Both the position numbers and the translations under genes were made by a program. This document shows positions 1-6,965 of a stretch of DNA of 15,491 nucleotides, piece after piece. The stretch covers positions 1 through 15,491 of the forward strand of contig JAEELU010000041.1 in NCBI GenBank assembly GCA_016282815.1, read 5' to 3'. The stretch is from Acholeplasmatales bacterium (GTDB lineage Bacteria > Bacillota_I > Bacilli_A > Acholeplasmatales > Anaeroplasmataceae). Within the stretch, counting starts at the first letter, position 1. Each line of letters starts with the position of its first letter. The notes under the pieces were generated by a model. The model was not told the origin of the DNA. It did not search any database and worked only from the letters and a program-made list of their open reading frames with translations.

Positions 1-312
1 GCTCACAATATTAAGAAGGGTCTATTCATGTCTCAAATGGAGGCTAAGAAGGCTACTGAGTGTGGTTATTGGCCAACATTCAGATTCAACCCAGATCTAG
101 CTAAGGAAGGCAAGAACCCATTCACTATGGATTCTAAGGCTCCAGATTGGTCTAAGTACAATGACTTCTTAATGAACGAAGGTCGTTATGCTCAATTAAC
201 TAAGGTTAACCCAGCTAAGGCTCAAGAATTATTAGATTGGAACTTAAAGGATGCTCAAAAGAGATACAATCACTATGTTGAGCTTGCTAATAAGGAATTC
301 CCTAATAAGTAA
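1..312 (+). CDS. nifJ: pyruvate:ferredoxin (flavodoxin) oxidoreductase, C-terminal end (5' truncated by window)
   Basis: The reading frame is open from base 1, so only the last 103 residues of a roughly 1,170-residue enzyme are present. PFOR oxidises pyruvate with CoA to acetyl-CoA and CO2 and passes electrons to ferredoxin or flavodoxin, in the cytoplasm of anaerobes. The tail has features typical of the single-chain enzyme's C-terminal domain: KKATECGYWPTFRFNP, then GKNPFTMDSKAP, a DFLMNEGRY stretch, and a final helical segment with KDAQKRYNHYVELA. An in-frame ATG at 28 is internal, because the homology begins upstream of it. Codon use (GCT, AAG, CCA) is more biased than in neighbouring genes, as expected for a highly expressed enzyme. 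A strong terminator follows 24 bases after the stop, so it is not co-transcribed with the sigma gene. The cofactor and Fe-S domains lie outside the window. Confidence 0.9.
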   Translation, partial: AHNIKKGLFMSQMEAKKATECGYWPTFRFNPDLAKEGKNPFTMDSKAPDWSKYNDFLMNEGRYAQLTKVNPAKAQELLDWNLKDAQKRYNHYVELANKEFPNK

Positions 313-336
313 TAGCATAAATAATATTTAAAATTA

Positions 337-367
337 GGTGAACACATATGTGTTCGCCTTTTTTTTT
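337..367 (+). terminator. intrinsic terminator after nifJ
   Basis: The inverted repeat GGTGAACACA / TGTGTTCGCC (one G-U pair, very short AT loop) is followed by nine T. It is a classic Rho-independent terminator that ends the PFOR transcript and separates it from the sigma-factor operon. Confidence 0.93.
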
Positions 368-395
368 GCCTTTTTTATATAAATAATGATATAAT
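366..395 (+). promoter_or_regulatory. putative housekeeping (sigma-A) promoter with extended -10, for the sigma/anti-sigma operon
   Basis: TATAAT at 390-395 is preceded by TG at 387-388, giving an extended TGaTATAAT. A weak -35, TTGCCT, sits at 366-371 with an 18-base spacer and overlaps the T-run of the preceding terminator. A start near 402 would give an 89-base leader and basal expression of the sigma factor, independent of the repeated element at 448-480. Confidence 0.55.
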
Positions 396-447
396 AACTA
401 CAAATGTTGAAAAAATATGAAAAAAAATAAAAAAAATGAACTATTTT

Positions 448-480
448 ACCAATAAAGTAGCATTTTAATTTGTTTAAAGG
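448..480 (+). promoter_or_regulatory. repeated bipartite element, copy A (putative autoregulated ECF-sigma promoter)
   Basis: ACCAATAAA (448-456), a 14-base spacer, then TGTTTAAAGG (471-480). The same two blocks at identical spacing occur before both pectate lyase genes (2142-2175 and 6922-6955). If ACCAAT is read as a -35, the gap to TGTT is 17 bases, a normal ECF-promoter spacing. A start about 10 bases beyond TGTT would leave a very short leader before the sigma ATG at 491. An operator for another regulator is the alternative reading. Confidence 0.7.
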
Positions 481-490
481 ATGTGAAGAA

Positions 491-1021
491 ATGAATATAG
501 AAGAAATTATAGATGAATTTAGAACAGCAAACTATACTCATTTTGATCAATTTTATAATGAAACGAAAAAGACAGTTTTTTTCGCAATCCTTTCAATTAT
601 AAAGGACACATCCGTTGTTGATGATTTAATGCAGGATACATATGTTAAGTTCTTAGAGAATATTAATAAATATACAGCTAAGACTAATATTAATGCCTAT
701 TTATCAACTATGGCACATAATATTGCTATCAATTATTATAATAGAGAAAAAAGGCTAGTTCATGATGATGAAATCATTGATTACCAGCAAGCTCCAGATA
801 ATAATGATAAGGAGAATAAATATCAATATGTAGAGGTAATGGAATTACTTAAAACATTAGATGATATTTCTAGAGAAATTGTTGTATTACATACTATTAA
901 TGATTTAAAGTTTAAGGAAATAGCTAAAATAGTAGATAAACCATTAGGTACGGTTTTATGGATTTACAATAAGGCTATTAAAGAATTAAAGGGAAAGGTA
1001 GGTGCTAATGATGAAAAATAA
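491..1021 (+). CDS. ECF-type RNA polymerase sigma factor
   Basis: A 176-residue sigma-70-family protein with the two-domain layout of ECF (group 4) factors. Region 2 covers about residues 18-88: a helix around FDQFYNETKK, then DDLMQDTYVKFLENI and the -10-recognition helix AYLSTMAHNIAINYYNREKR. A short acidic linker follows (91-110). Region 4 covers about 115-168 and ends in a helix-turn-helix (LKFKEIAKIVDKPLGTVLW) that would bind the -35. It directs RNA polymerase to its own promoter class. ATG 491 is chosen because it has GAAGAA/AAAGGA upstream and starts just before region 2; a TTG at 470 would overlap the promoter element. Its last 11 bases overlap the next gene, which fits translational coupling to an anti-sigma factor. 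The element at 448-480, shared with both pectate lyase genes, suggests that it activates itself and them. The exact ECF subgroup cannot be assigned here. Confidence 0.88.
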   Translation: MNIEEIIDEFRTANYTHFDQFYNETKKTVFFAILSIIKDTSVVDDLMQDTYVKFLENINKYTAKTNINAYLSTMAHNIAINYYNREKRLVHDDEIIDYQQAPDNNDKENKYQYVEVMELLKTLDDISREIVVLHTINDLKFKEIAKIVDKPLGTVLWIYNKAIKELKGKVGANDEK

Positions 1022-2126
1022 TGATATTAAGTTTATGCTTAAGGAAGCTGCAAATAAGCAAGAAATAAGCGATTTACAGGAAAGAATATTAAGTAATGTA
1101 GATATCACAAAAATTAAAGAAGAACCAAGGTCAGTAGCACTTCCAAAGAGAAAGATTAATTTCTTCCCACTTGCTATGGCAGGTGTAGCTACGGCTGCAT
1201 TAGTATTAACCTTATCTATTACTATTGGCGTTATGAATAATAATACAAATACTAATAATCCCGTTAATCCTACAGTTGATCCAAATCAACCTGTTGTATT
1301 TGATGAAATAGAAATGACTAAGCTTGAAACATTTTATTCTTCATTTACAGTAAATGATGCACCTAATATGATTAATGTTGTTAATACATTTAATAATATT
1401 TCATATGATGTAGTAGATGGAAGAATAGTAGATTCTAACAAGAATCTAAAGCCAGATATGGAACAAGCTATCGTTAATGATGTTAATCCTTATATATATA
1501 ATATTGAGGATATGCTAAATTTAACTGAAATCACAACATCTACATTAAAGGCCAATACAAATCAGGATTATGATTATAAGTATCTTATTGAGGTAACTAA
1601 TCTGAATTATAAATATTATATTTATTATAATGAGACATTAACTGAAGAGAAGAATGCAGATAAAACTAATTATAAATATAAGGCTGATTTAACTGGCAAG
1701 GTTGTTTCTGGTGATAATGTATATGACTTTACTGGTGAGAAAAGAATTAAAAATTCTAAGCTTACCTATACTACAAATATTACTGTAGCAAATAATGAGT
1801 CTGTATCAGTAACTGAAATATTTACTGTTAATCATGATTTTACAATTAATTATGATAAATTCGAATATAGATATTCTTATCAAAACGGTGAAAATGTAAA
1901 GAATACTGAAATAACTGAGAATTTTAAAAATGAAAAGATAGATAATATCAGATTCATCGCTAATAAGGGTAAAATGAATGAATTTAAGATGACTATTACT
2001 ACAAAGGATAATGCCTATATCAATTGCTCAATAGATGGTAGAAATAGTGAGGTACTTTCTATTACAAATAATAATGGAGAATACACATATAAATTCAAAA
2101 ATTCAAATAATGAATATAAAAAATAA
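1011..2126 (+). CDS. single-pass membrane protein, probable anti-sigma factor with extracellular sensor domain
   Basis: 371 residues in three parts. The N-terminal tail (1-48) is short, charged and helix-prone, and would face the cytoplasm. One hydrophobic segment (about 51-74, from INFFPLAMAGVA to TIGVM) follows the positive PKRK, giving an N-in topology. After an Asn/Pro/Thr linker (75-95) comes a roughly 275-residue outer domain rich in Tyr, Asn and alternating polar/hydrophobic beta strands. The 11-base overlap with the ECF sigma gene, the size of the cytoplasmic tail and the topology are the classic arrangement of a membrane anti-sigma factor. No HxxxCxxC zinc anti-sigma motif is visible and I recognise no carbohydrate-binding family in the outer part, so signal and release mechanism are unknown. 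The start is taken at ATG 1011, with GGTAGG at 997-1002; ATG 1008 and GTG 1002 are alternatives. No Cys pair or protease site is obvious. Confidence 0.7.
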   Translation: MKNNDIKFMLKEAANKQEISDLQERILSNVDITKIKEEPRSVALPKRKINFFPLAMAGVATAALVLTLSITIGVMNNNTNTNNPVNPTVDPNQPVVFDEIEMTKLETFYSSFTVNDAPNMINVVNTFNNISYDVVDGRIVDSNKNLKPDMEQAIVNDVNPYIYNIEDMLNLTEITTSTLKANTNQDYDYKYLIEVTNLNYKYYIYYNETLTEEKNADKTNYKYKADLTGKVVSGDNVYDFTGEKRIKNSKLTYTTNITVANNESVSVTEIFTVNHDFTINYDKFEYRYSYQNGENVKNTEITENFKNEKIDNIRFIANKGKMNEFKMTITTKDNAYINCSIDGRNSEVLSITNNNGEYTYKFKNSNNEYKK

Positions 2127-2141
2127 AAAAATTAATAAATC

Positions 2142-2175
2142 ACCAATAAAACGTTTTTATCAATTGTTATAAAGG
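2142..2175 (+). promoter_or_regulatory. repeated bipartite element, copy B (putative ECF promoter of pectate lyase 1)
   Basis: ACCAATAAA (2142-2150), a 14-base spacer (2151-2164), then TGTTATAAAGG (2165-2175) followed by TGTAAA. It matches copies A (448) and C (6922) in sequence and spacing. The gene start lies 78 bases past the element, so the mRNA has a leader that contains the hairpin and operator annotated below. Confidence 0.72.
2148..2157. promoter_or_regulatory. AAAACGTTTT palindrome inside the promoter spacer
   Basis: A perfect 10-base palindrome with the AACGTT core typical of LacI-family operators (CcpA-like) overlaps the left block and spacer of element copy B. The same 10-mer recurs at 2229-2238 in the leader, 81 bases away. 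A repressor bound here would block polymerase. Copies A and C lack it, so it is specific to pectate lyase 1. Confidence 0.45.
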
Positions 2176-2184
2176 TGTAAATGG

Positions 2185-2215
2185 AAAATAGAGTTCTAAT
2201 CAAACTCTATTTTTT
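2185..2215 (+). terminator. leader hairpin with T-run: terminator of the sigma operon or attenuator of pectate lyase 1
   Basis: AATAGAGTT (2187-2195) and AACTCTATT (2203-2211) form a perfect 9-bp stem, extendable to 11 bp with flanking A-T pairs, around a 7-base loop. Five T follow at 2211-2215. It is the only terminator-like structure after the anti-sigma gene, but it lies downstream of promoter element B, so transcripts of pectate lyase 1 must also pass it. A similar AATAGAG/CTCTATT stem lies in the pectate lyase 2 leader. Confidence 0.5.
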
Positions 2216-2226
2216 ATGGAAAAAAA

Positions 2227-2240
2227 TGAAAACGTTTTAA
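2227..2240. promoter_or_regulatory. cre-like (CcpA/LacI-family) operator in the pectate lyase 1 leader
   Basis: TGAAAACGTTTTAA differs from the CcpA cre consensus TGWNANCGNTNWCA at one position and contains the palindrome AAAACGTTTT. It lies directly upstream of the ribosome binding site AGAGGG (2241-2246), inside the transcribed leader, where a bound repressor would act as a roadblock. It suggests catabolite repression by preferred sugars. No ccpA gene is in the window. Confidence 0.5.
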
Positions 2241-2252
2241 AGAGGGAAGAAA

Positions 2253-5200
2253 ATGAAAAAGAAGACTTTGTTATTTGGTTTAGCAATGATAGCTACTGCA
2301 TCAATCACATTAGCTTCATGTGTTAAATCTAGTACACCAGCAGGAACTAGTGTACCAGCAGAAACTCCATCTACAACAGTAAATGGTCAGGAGCCAGAGC
2401 AATCTACATCTAATGGTGGACAGGCGACTCCTACATCAACACAAGGTGCTGCAACACCAACTACAACACAGGGTGGACAGGCAACTCCTACAACTAGTCA
2501 AGGAGGACAAACTCCAACTAGTTCAACTACAGAGGATGAGGATGATGAAATTACCACAGGCTATGGAACTGGTTTAACTGCATTTTCAACTTTGAAATCA
2601 CATTTTACTGGAAAGGATTCTAAAAACCGTGTTCAGTTAGAAGATGATTTAACAGTTAATGGTTTTACCTTTGGTAAAAAATCTATATTAGATTCCAATG
2701 ATACAATATTAAATACTCAAGGATCAGTAGTTGAAATTAATTTACCTTCTACAGGAAACATAATTTTAGCTGCAACATGGGCATCTGGTGATAATGGTAA
2801 GTTATATGTATATAAGGTTGATGGTGAAAGTGAAACAGAAGTATTTAAATCAACTTCATCAATATCTAATAAGGGTACTGTATCACTTGATTTTTCTAAT
2901 AGTCCATTAGGCGCTGGAGTATATAGAATTAAAGGACTAAAGGATAAGGATTCAACAGGTGCATCTTTAGCTATCACTAAGATTTGTTATGAAATAGCAT
3001 TAGAAAAGTTTACTGTAAGCTTCCATCCAAACAATGGTGATACAATTGAAGTTCAACAGGTAACTAATGGTAGAACAGTTACTTTACCTACTGTTTCAAA
3101 GAGTGGCTATAAACTTGAAGGTTGGTATACAACTTCAACATTTGATTCAAATACTGAATTTACATCAACTACACAGGTTACAGCTAATTTAGATTTATAT
3201 GCTAAATGGCGTGAACTTACTCCTGATGAGAAGGCTACAGTAACATTTAGTGTAGGTAGAACTGATGTTACATATAATTCAATCGATGTAGAAAAGGGTA
3301 AACCTGTTGTTACTCCTCAAGCAATAAACGTTAATGGTTATAGATTTGATGGCTGGTATACTAATGAAGGCTGTACAACAAAATATACAGGTGGAAATAT
3401 TAATTCTAATACTACATTATATGGTAGATATATTCAACAATGTATCATAACATACAAGGATAGCTCAAATAATTTAATAACTACTAAGTCTGTAGATTAC
3501 GAAACTGCATTCCAAAATGTTGAATCAGTTACAGCTCCTTATATTCAAGGAAAGATTTTTGAATATTGGGTAAAGGAAGGTACAACTGTAGAATTTACAG
3601 GTACTGAGGATATTACAACAAATATTACATTAGTTGCTAAATATAGAGATCAGACAGCAGCAGACGTAACTATTAACTTTACAGCTCAGGAAGGCTTAGC
3701 GGAGGCAGCATATTTAGAATTTGATAAGTATGATGCAGCTGAAGCTTACTCATTATATAAAGTAGCAGATAATGGTACTACAACAAAGCTTACTGAAAAG
3801 AATTATTATGTAACAGAAACTCAAACTTCAGCTAGGATTGATATTTTAGGCTTAAGTGCTGGTAATTATAAATTCATGGTTGCACCAGTTATTGCTGGTA
3901 ATGATGTAGTAAGCCTTGGTAAGCAAACTAATACACTTGCAGTCGAAGCATATGATAGATCTGGATTTGCTTTCTTTAATTATAATGAAGGTGTTGGTGC
4001 ATATAAGGATAATGGTGAATTAAAGGATAACGCTATTGTATTATATGTTACTGATCAAAATAAAAATACTGTAACACTTTCATATGGTGGTGTAACAGTA
4101 ACGGGTATTGGTAATATTTTAAACTCTGTAGGTGCTGACAATGGTTCTGGTACAGCATCAAATGGTGGTAAAGCAAATACAAACCAAGGTATTATTAAAA
4201 AACTAGGTGATAATAATATTCCTCTAGTTGTAAGATTTGTAGGATGTGTATCTAATACAGGTCTATATCAACGTTCTACATTTAATGCAAGCTCAGCTCC
4301 ATTAATTAATGGTTTGACAATCTATGATTCAATTGATAATGGTGGTACAGATGGCGATAATGGTCATATGGCTAGAATGAAGTCAGGTAAGAACATTACA
4401 ATAGAGGGTGTTGGTTCAAATGCTACTATTGATGGTTGGGGATTCCATTTCATGGCTGAATCTTCATCTCCTACTTTAGGAAAGAGCTTTGAAGTTAGGA
4501 ACCTAAAGTTTATCAATACTCCAGAGGACGCAATCGGTATGGAGGGTATTCAAGCATCTAAGAATGCTTCAAGTGATTTATCGGCATCAGTAGAAAGATG
4601 TTGGATTCATAATAACGAATTCTATGGTCCATCTATTTCATCTCCAGCAGAATCAGATAAGTCTGAGGGTGATGGTTCATGTGACTTCAAGCGTGGTCAA
4701 TATTTAACAGTAAGTTATAATTATTTTGAGGGTTGCCATAAGACTAACCTAGTTGGTTCAGCAGATTACTCTCTACAATTCAATTTAACTTACCATCATA
4801 ATTATTGGTATATGTGCAAGGCTAGAGGCCCATTAACAAGAAGAGCTAATGTTCATATGTATAACAATGTATTCTATGGTCAAACAGATTATGCAATGAA
4901 TACAAGAGCAGATGCTTATATTTATTCAGAATATAATTTATTCTATGCATGTAAGAGTCCACAAGCAGTAGAGGGTGGAGCAATTAAATCATATAATGAT
5001 TCAATTTCAAGTGTAATTTGGAATAAGGGTTCTCAAGCAACAGTAGTTACAGATAAGTCAACTAGAGTTTCAAATAATTGCCAATTCTCAGCTAGAAATA
5101 TTAATTATTCTAATTTTGATACTGACTCAACTCAATCTTATATCCCATCAAATGATTATTATTTACAAGAGGATGTAACTGAGGCTAGAAAGGTAATCTA

Positions 5201-6791
5201 TGCACGTTGTGGTGTACAAAAGAATACATTAATTGATCCATCAACAGTTTCTATGTCAGATATATCTTATGTAAATGAGGTTATTAAGAACGCAACTGTA
5301 CATGATTTATCAGTTCCTTCAACAACAACTAATATTGGTAAGATTAGTAAGAATATTTATGCATTTAGAATTACTGATTATGCAACAGTAACTATCGACA
5401 CTGGTAGTGCAGGTGTATTATTAAATGAAGCAGGTGTTCTAATGTTAGAAGGAAATGGTACATGTGTATTAACTCCTGGTATCTATATTGTTCAACCAAT
5501 TACATTCCAACCTGGTAGTGCATTAGGTGGTAAGATAACTCAATTACAATTTAAGGAATTTACATTATCAAGTTTAAAGCTTGAGTCATATGATTCTTCA
5601 GCATTCTCAGCTGCATTAATCGAGGCATTTGAAAATGCATGTAGTCAAATTCCTTCAACTATTACATATACAAATGCATGCTACAGTGCTTTATCAAAGG
5701 CATTATCAGCATATAACGCTATACCTCAAAATGCTAGAGATAATGTATCAGCTCAATATACATCTTTAACTAATAAGATTAATGAATATGTAGCTTTAGG
5801 TGTTTCTTATGTAGAAGGCTTAATTGATGCTATTCCAGCAACAGTTACTACAGAAAATTCAAGCTTAGTAATAACTGCAAGAAATGCATATAACGAATTA
5901 GTAAATGTAGCACCTTCAGCTGTAGTATCTAATTACAATAAGCTAATAACAGCAGAAGGTCAGATGGAATCTATTGCAAAGGATATCTTCATTTCATTGG
6001 CAAATGCAATTCCTTCAACAATCACATATACATCTGAATGTAATACGGCTATTTCTAATGCAGAAACTGCATATGATTCATTAGATTCTGATCAAAAGAA
6101 TGATAGTAATGTTAAGACAGCTTATACAAAGGTAACAAATGCTAGAAATACATATAATAGTTTAGAAAATGTTGTTCAAGTTAATGCACTAATTGAAGCA
6201 GCTAATAGCTTAACTTCTTATCAAGAAGCATATACTGCATACAATGCTTTATCTGCAAGTGAGAAGTCATCAGTTACAGGTTATTCAGATATGGTTGTAG
6301 CATACACAATAGCATTAATTAATGATATTGGAACAGTTACAACATCAAGTGGTGCAAAGATTACAGCTGCTAGAACTGTATATGATACTTTAACATCTAC
6401 AGAAAAGGCAAATGTTACAAATTATGCTACATTAACAGCAGCTGAAGCAAGCTTTGAAGAAATTGGAGCGAGTGTAATTAGATGGTCTGCAGATGGTACA
6501 TATGAATCTGATCAAATAACAGCTTCAGGAAATAAGAACAATAAAGAAGCTACATTTGGTTCAGAAAAATTCTCATATGGCCTAAAGCTTGAATCAAAAG
6601 CAGGTACTATAACAATTACTATTTCTAAGGCAATGAAGTTAACTGTATATCAAACAGATGGTTCTAAACTAAAGATTGATGGAACTGAAGTTGCAGTAGG
6701 TGAATTATCAAATTATAACTTAGCAGCAGGAACACATACAATTGCTAAGGGTTCTGGTTCAGCTATAGTTTATGCAATAGTATTAGAATAA
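2253..6791 (+). CDS. large multidomain pectate lyase (PL1-like) surface lipoprotein
   Basis: 1512 residues. A lipoprotein signal peptide ends in the lipobox LASC (lipidated Cys23). A Ser/Thr/Pro/Gly/Gln linker with GGQATPT-type repeats (27-97) ends in an acidic patch. Then come a beta-sandwich module (about 106-248), three InlB/Flg_new-type repeats each with a GW/YW turn (253-319, 329-393, 397-464), an Fn3-like plus YDRSGFAF module (471-620), and a right-handed beta-helix lyase domain (about 640-960). Five helical repeats (1121-1404) and a C-terminal beta-sandwich (about 1408-1512), homologous to the end of the next gene, follow. Lyase residues by comparison with PL1 pectate lyases: D759, D807 and D811 for calcium, K830, and R858 as catalytic base with R863. 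The motif is RGPLTR instead of the usual RxPRVR. It would cleave pectin at the cell surface by beta-elimination; exact substrate is unproven. ATG 2253 follows AGAGGG by 6 bases. Confidence 0.85.
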   Translation: MKKKTLLFGLAMIATASITLASCVKSSTPAGTSVPAETPSTTVNGQEPEQSTSNGGQATPTSTQGAATPTTTQGGQATPTTSQGGQTPTSSTTEDEDDEITTGYGTGLTAFSTLKSHFTGKDSKNRVQLEDDLTVNGFTFGKKSILDSNDTILNTQGSVVEINLPSTGNIILAATWASGDNGKLYVYKVDGESETEVFKSTSSISNKGTVSLDFSNSPLGAGVYRIKGLKDKDSTGASLAITKICYEIALEKFTVSFHPNNGDTIEVQQVTNGRTVTLPTVSKSGYKLEGWYTTSTFDSNTEFTSTTQVTANLDLYAKWRELTPDEKATVTFSVGRTDVTYNSIDVEKGKPVVTPQAINVNGYRFDGWYTNEGCTTKYTGGNINSNTTLYGRYIQQCIITYKDSSNNLITTKSVDYETAFQNVESVTAPYIQGKIFEYWVKEGTTVEFTGTEDITTNITLVAKYRDQTAADVTINFTAQEGLAEAAYLEFDKYDAAEAYSLYKVADNGTTTKLTEKNYYVTETQTSARIDILGLSAGNYKFMVAPVIAGNDVVSLGKQTNTLAVEAYDRSGFAFFNYNEGVGAYKDNGELKDNAIVLYVTDQNKNTVTLSYGGVTVTGIGNILNSVGADNGSGTASNGGKANTNQGIIKKLGDNNIPLVVRFVGCVSNTGLYQRSTFNASSAPLINGLTIYDSIDNGGTDGDNGHMARMKSGKNITIEGVGSNATIDGWGFHFMAESSSPTLGKSFEVRNLKFINTPEDAIGMEGIQASKNASSDLSASVERCWIHNNEFYGPSISSPAESDKSEGDGSCDFKRGQYLTVSYNYFEGCHKTNLVGSADYSLQFNLTYHHNYWYMCKARGPLTRRANVHMYNNVFYGQTDYAMNTRADAYIYSEYNLFYACKSPQAVEGGAIKSYNDSISSVIWNKGSQATVVTDKSTRVSNNCQFSARNINYSNFDTDSTQSYIPSNDYYLQEDVTEARKVIYARCGVQKNTLIDPSTVSMSDISYVNEVIKNATVHDLSVPSTTTNIGKISKNIYAFRITDYATVTIDTGSAGVLLNEAGVLMLEGNGTCVLTPGIYIVQPITFQPGSALGGKITQLQFKEFTLSSLKLESYDSSAFSAALIEAFENACSQIPSTITYTNACYSALSKALSAYNAIPQNARDNVSAQYTSLTNKINEYVALGVSYVEGLIDAIPATVTTENSSLVITARNAYNELVNVAPSAVVSNYNKLITAEGQMESIAKDIFISLANAIPSTITYTSECNTAISNAETAYDSLDSDQKNDSNVKTAYTKVTNARNTYNSLENVVQVNALIEAANSLTSYQEAYTAYNALSASEKSSVTGYSDMVVAYTIALINDIGTVTTSSGAKITAARTVYDTLTSTEKANVTNYATLTAAEASFEEIGASVIRWSADGTYESDQITASGNKNNKEATFGSEKFSYGLKLESKAGTITITISKAMKLTVYQTDGSKLKIDGTEVAVGELSNYNLAAGTHTIAKGSGSAIVYAIVLE
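2415..2527 (+). repeat. imperfect tandem repeats encoding a GGQATPT-type surface linker
   Basis: GGTGGACAGGCnACTCCTAC occurs at 2415-2434 and again at 2472-2491, with shorter variants between and after (GGTGCTGCAACACCAAC, GGAGGACAAACTCCAAC). They encode the flexible Thr/Pro/Gln-rich stalk just after the lipid anchor of pectate lyase 1. Such repeats expand or shrink easily, so linker length may vary between strains. Confidence 0.7.
5613..6464 (+). repeat. five degenerate helical protein repeats in pectate lyase 1
   Basis: Residues 1121-1404 hold about five units of 47-62 residues with the shared pattern (L)I.aIPsTvT...I..A..AYdsL....K..V..Y..L..Ae. At DNA level the units keep stretches such as ATTCCTTCAACWATYACATA (5650 and 6011). 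A single related unit lies near the C-terminus of pectate lyase 2 (residues about 690-755). They probably form a helical spacer or wall- or substrate-binding stalk. Confidence 0.7.
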
Positions 6792-6865
6792 TAAAATCAA
6801 AGTTAAATATTATAATTTTTGAATATTTAATATTACTATAATTGCTTTAACCTCTCTAATCAGAA

Positions 6866-6900
6866 AAGTGGTAGATATTATCTACCGCTTTTTTGTTTTT
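6866..6900 (+). terminator. intrinsic terminator after pectate lyase 1
   Basis: AGTGGTAGAT (6867-6876) pairs with ATCTACCGCT (6880-6889), ten pairs with one G-U and a 3-base loop, followed by a T-rich tail (TTTTTGTTTTT). It lies about 75 bases past the stop and separates the two lyase genes into independent units. Confidence 0.92.
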
Positions 6901-6921
6901 TTAAATAAATATTCATATTTT

Positions 6922-6955
6922 ACCAATAAAATGAAAAGCTGATTTGTTTTAAAAG
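6922..6955 (+). promoter_or_regulatory. repeated bipartite element, copy C (putative ECF promoter of pectate lyase 2)
   Basis: ACCAATAAA (6922-6930), a 14-base spacer (6931-6944), then TGTTTTAAAAG (6945-6955) followed by TGTCAA. It matches copies A and B in both blocks and spacing, and shares TTTT before ACC with copy A. The spacers differ in sequence, which argues for functional constraint on the blocks and not simple recent duplication. Confidence 0.72.
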
Positions 6956-6965
6956 TGTCAAGAAT

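Larger units (their letters stand above)
2181..2240 (+). other. possible 19-codon leader ORF before pectate lyase 1
   Basis: ATG 2181 opens a short frame (MENRVLIKLYFLWKKMKTF) ending at TAA 2238. It follows AAAGGTG at 2171-2177 and starts 16 bases after TGTT of element B. It spans the hairpin at 2185-2215 and stops inside the operator. The pectate lyase 2 leader has a similar short frame that reads AAT AGA (Asn-Arg) at the same place in its hairpin. Chance is a real alternative in AT-rich DNA. Confidence 0.25.

Noticed and set aside
470..490. TTG start at 470 for the sigma gene
   Set aside because: It lies within the repeated promoter element, adds seven residues without family support and has no ribosome binding site at proper distance; ATG 491 fits.
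1002..1010. GTG start at 1002 for the anti-sigma gene
   Set aside because: It is part of the GGTAGG ribosome binding site for ATG 1008/1011.
2383..2977. Open frames of 64 and 86 codons overlapping the start of pectate lyase 1 (one on each strand)
   Set aside because: They lie inside a clear gene in repetitive Thr/Pro-coding sequence, with no ribosome binding site or family features.
5650..6030. DNA repeats in pectate lyase 1 as a possible mobile or CRISPR-like array
   Set aside because: The units are in frame, degenerate and encode helical protein repeats; they are domain duplications.
6819..6842. TTGAAT and TATAAT between the two lyase genes
   Set aside because: The spacer is only 12 bases and the pair lies upstream of the terminator at 6866-6900.
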